Assembly: GCA_003164135.1 (NCBI GenBank) | Contig: PLSD01000082.1 | Location: 1 to 39,075, forward strand | DNA length: 39,075 nucleotides | Origin: Acetobacteraceae bacterium | GTDB lineage: Bacteria > Pseudomonadota > Alphaproteobacteria > Acetobacterales > Acetobacteraceae | Direction of reading: 5' to 3' | Part shown: positions 36,922 through 39,075 of the stretch, in pieces | How positions within the stretch are numbered: position 1 is the first letter of the stretch | Layout of the letters: every line of letters begins with the position of its first letter | The notes under the pieces: generated by a model | Told to the model about the DNA's origin: nothing | Seen by the model: only the letters and a program-made list of their open reading frames with translations | Databases searched by the model: none | Made by a program: the position numbers and the translations under genes

Positions 36922-39075
36922 CGCGCGGAAAGCCAGCATCCTAGCCAGAGTGACAGGGCCAGCAGGGCGAGGGTGCAGGAGAGGCGGGTGTGGGGGGGGA
37001 GGTAGGAGAAGCGGATGATGCTGGTGCCCTCGGGTAGGGGGATTTGCTGGAAGATTTCGGTGATGGGTTGGATGGGGGTTGGGGTGCCGTTGACGGTGGC
37101 GTGCCAGCCGGCGTCGACCATTTCACGGCGGATGAGGGTGGCGGGGGTGGTGCAGGTGGTTTGCATTTTTTGGCGCGACAGGATGGCCAGGGTGCAGGTG
37201 CCGTTGGTGATTTGCGCGTAGGGGGCGGGGTTGGGGAGTTGGTAAATGTCCATTGCGGGGCTGTGGAAGGCCAACGTGGGCATGGGGCTGGGCGCGGGGC
37301 TGGGGCCGGTTGGTTGGAAGGGGTTCGTGCCGGGGTGGGCGCCGACGTATTTGATGCCGATGGCCTCATAGGCGGCGAGGTTTTTTTGCAGGGCGGCGAT
37401 TTGTCCGGGTTGGCCGCCGACGAAGATGCGGATGTGGCCGCCGGGGAAAAGGTGGTTCCCCACGTAGCGGGTGAAGATTTTCGGTGCGGGAATTTGCACG
37501 AAGTTTAGCGAGGCGATGCCGTACATGGCTGGAAAATTAGGGGTGAACGGGCCGGTGGTGTAGAAGCGCGACAGGCCGATGTTCTGTTGCAGGAAGGTGA
37601 TGCCTTGGCGGTCTACCTGGCAGCCGCGCAGGCCGGCGAACTGGGGCAGCAGGAAGATGATGATGCCGCCGGCGATTATGCAGGTTTGCGCGGCGAGAAG
37701 GCCGCGGCCGCGGAACATGACATAGAGCAATGTGAGGGTGGTGAGGGCGGCGCCGGCGAAGCTGAGCAGGGCGTAGAGGCGCAGCTGCGGGTAAGTGTTG
37801 AACCAGAGCGTGGCGAGGTGAAGGACGGGCATGATTGAGAGGGCGAGACAGGCGAGGAAACCCGCAACGGCATAGAGCAGGTGGGAGCGGCGGAAGGGCA
37901 GGCGGCGGGCGAGGTCGTCGAACCCGCAGGCCGCCAGGGCGAAGATGGCGAATTCCTGGGAAAGTCCCGAATAGCGGATGAGATCGACACGGACCATGCC
38001 GGGGATGAGGTTGAAGGCGGTGGTGAGGCCGGGGGTGCCGAAGTAGCGGGCTTCCCACAGGAGTATCCAGCCGGCGAGGAGGGCGCGGGCGGGGAGGCGC
38101 CAGACGGGGGCGGTGTTGGACGCGGTTTTGGGTATCAGGGCGTAGCAGGCAAGTAGGACTGGGGCGCAGCCGAACCAGCCGCCGATGCGGACCCACATCC
38201 AGTCCTGAAAAATGTCCGAGCCTGGGCCGGAGGCGAGCGGGCCAATGGCGCCGTAGAACAGCGGGAACATCTGTAAGGGCGCGGCGGCGGGCGGCAGGGT
38301 GGTGTGTGCCAGGAAGCCGAAGTCATGCGCCCCGGTATCACCAACGCCCAGGTAGGCGAGGAAGGGCAGCACGAGCGGGAGCGTGAGGGTGACGCCGATG
38401 CTGGTGCCGAGCAGCATTTTGCCGAGGAAGCGGGCGCGGGCCTGGCCGGGGCTTTGGGCGAGGCGCAGCAGGGTCCAGCAGGCGCAGAGCAGGCCGTTGA
38501 GATAGGCTGTTTCGGGGAAGCCGGCATAGATGGAACCGGCGAGAGCGAGGGGCACCAGTGACCAGCCCATGCGGCGGTGGGCGCGTGCGGCGTGCCAGGT
38601 TTGCTCGATGCCGAGCAGTAGCAGCGGCAGAAACATGATGGGTGCGGTGACGGTGCCGGCGGTGAGGATGAAGGTGCCGTTGAGGGCGAACAGCGCGCCG
38701 CCGAGCAGGGCGGCGGCGGCGGTGAGGTTGAGCCGGATGAGGAAGGCGTAGGTGAAAATGGCGCTGAGGAGCTGGAACAGCATGCGCTGGAGGAACCAGC
38801 CGTTATGGAAATGCAGCAGCAGCACGAAAGGCAGGAAGAAGGATTCGTTCTGCATTTCCGCAGCGAGCGGCATGCCGACGCCGCTGTAGGGATTCCACCA
38901 GGGGATGATGCCGTGCAGCCAGTCCTGCGCGCTGAGGTGGCCCATGGGCTGGGTGAGGAGGGCGACCGCGGGGTCGACATAGCAGGCGGAGCCGGGAAAG
39001 ATGCCGAGTGTACCGCTGGTGGCGAGGGTGGCGTGGAGGGTTTCGGGGTCGCAGTTGAACTGGCCGCTGAGGATG
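36864..39075 (-). CDS. Large polytopic membrane protein (YfhO-like), cut by the window edge
   Basis: The frame stays open to the right end, so at least 737 residues are visible and the N terminus is missing. The N-terminal visible part reads GIFPGSACYVDPAVALLTQP, then AAQDWLHGIIPWWNPYSGVG, which resembles the early luminal loop of YfhO/GT-C-like membrane proteins. About ten to twelve hydrophobic segments follow, then a soluble C-terminal domain (about 440 on) and one last helix (LALLALSLWLGCWLS). Such proteins are linked to lipid-linked sugar transfer or teichoic-acid/LPS glycosylation, without a defined reaction here. The final residues KQGQGDAVPLAPQRRGAY are encoded by the intergenic repeat, so the tail may be recent. 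It converges on serA. Confidence 0.8.
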   Translation of the reverse strand, partial: ILSGQFNCDPETLHATLATSGTLGIFPGSACYVDPAVALLTQPMGHLSAQDWLHGIIPWWNPYSGVGMPLAAEMQNESFFLPFVLLLHFHNGWFLQRMLFQLLSAIFTYAFLIRLNLTAAAALLGGALFALNGTFILTAGTVTAPIMFLPLLLLGIEQTWHAARAHRRMGWSLVPLALAGSIYAGFPETAYLNGLLCACWTLLRLAQSPGQARARFLGKMLLGTSIGVTLTLPLVLPFLAYLGVGDTGAHDFGFLAHTTLPPAAAPLQMFPLFYGAIGPLASGPGSDIFQDWMWVRIGGWFGCAPVLLACYALIPKTASNTAPVWRLPARALLAGWILLWEARYFGTPGLTTAFNLIPGMVRVDLIRYSGLSQEFAIFALAACGFDDLARRLPFRRSHLLYAVAGFLACLALSIMPVLHLATLWFNTYPQLRLYALLSFAGAALTTLTLLYVMFRGRGLLAAQTCIIAGGIIIFLLPQFAGLRGCQVDRQGITFLQQNIGLSRFYTTGPFTPNFPAMYGIASLNFVQIPAPKIFTRYVGNHLFPGGHIRIFVGGQPGQIAALQKNLAAYEAIGIKYVGAHPGTNPFQPTGPSPAPSPMPTLAFHSPAMDIYQLPNPAPYAQITNGTCTLAILSRQKMQTTCTTPATLIRREMVDAGWHATVNGTPTPIQPITEIFQQIPLPEGTSIIRFSYLPPHTRLSCTLALLALSLWLGCWLSARKQGQGDAVPLAPQRRGAY

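Overview
The window reads as a chromosomal segment of a GC-rich alphaproteobacterium. Several family-level traits (single-Cys DksA, an archaeal-type SerC paired with SerA, an EpmA/EpmB-modified EF-P, intergenic GC-rich double hairpins) would fit the Acetobacteraceae or other Rhodospirillales, but that placement is an inference. Most genes are dense and GC-rich, with many 4-base start/stop overlaps. Three stretches are visibly more AT-rich than the rest: about 1-1200, 19450-20400 and 30780-33130. These look like acquired DNA, and each holds a gene unrelated to its neighbours.

Layout, left to right. 1-1109: a broken GIY-YIG nuclease tail and a secreted protein of unknown function. 1254-4239 (minus): folP-glmM-thiD, for folate, peptidoglycan precursor and thiamine synthesis. 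4314-5392 (plus): a glutathione S-transferase coupled to a small exported PCu(A)C-like protein. 5497-8450 (plus): two coupled glycosyltransferases (GT2, then GT4). 8454-12256 (minus): a Bcr/CflA-type exporter, a TVP38/DedA-family membrane protein, a polyprenyl-phosphate-type GT2 and a divergent four-carbon-acid-sugar kinase homologue. 12467-14325: dksA and a CorC/HlyC-type CBS protein, with a long inverted repeat between them. 14487-19157 (plus): a GH17-GT2 fusion (NdvC-like beta-glucan synthase), an EthD-domain protein and a DEAD-box RNA helicase. 19511-20347: a Sel1-repeat protein. 20410-24720 (minus): suhB, an OmpA-like protein, a MotA-like protein, a MotB/OmpA-like protein and 5-formyl-THF cyclo-ligase in one tightly coupled run.

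24968-30326 holds the EF-P module: efp, then an autotransporter, then epmB and epmA. EpmB converts lysine to beta-lysine and EpmA attaches it to the conserved lysine of EF-P, which relieves ribosomes stalled on polyproline. 30382-33129 carries a small lipoprotein, a near-consensus parS-like site and an orphan 714-residue protein with a PD-(D/E)XK nuclease signature. 33468-36817 holds an Lrp/AsnC regulator divergent from serC-serA, with a candidate serC-type RNA leader. The right edge cuts a large polytopic membrane protein read on the minus strand.

The intergenic spaces carry two dispersed hairpin families. One is a GGGGCTCTGCCCC-type double hairpin at 19167, 24747-24965 and 36822-36921. The other is a REP-like palindrome built on TCATGCCGGCG..CGCCGG at 19288 and in a cluster at 33157-33465. 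I saw no tRNA, rRNA, CRISPR array, intact insertion sequence or phage module. The best leads for something new are the orphan nuclease-like gene at 30985, the parS-like site beside it, and the atypical kinase-glycosyltransferase operon at 9706-12256.
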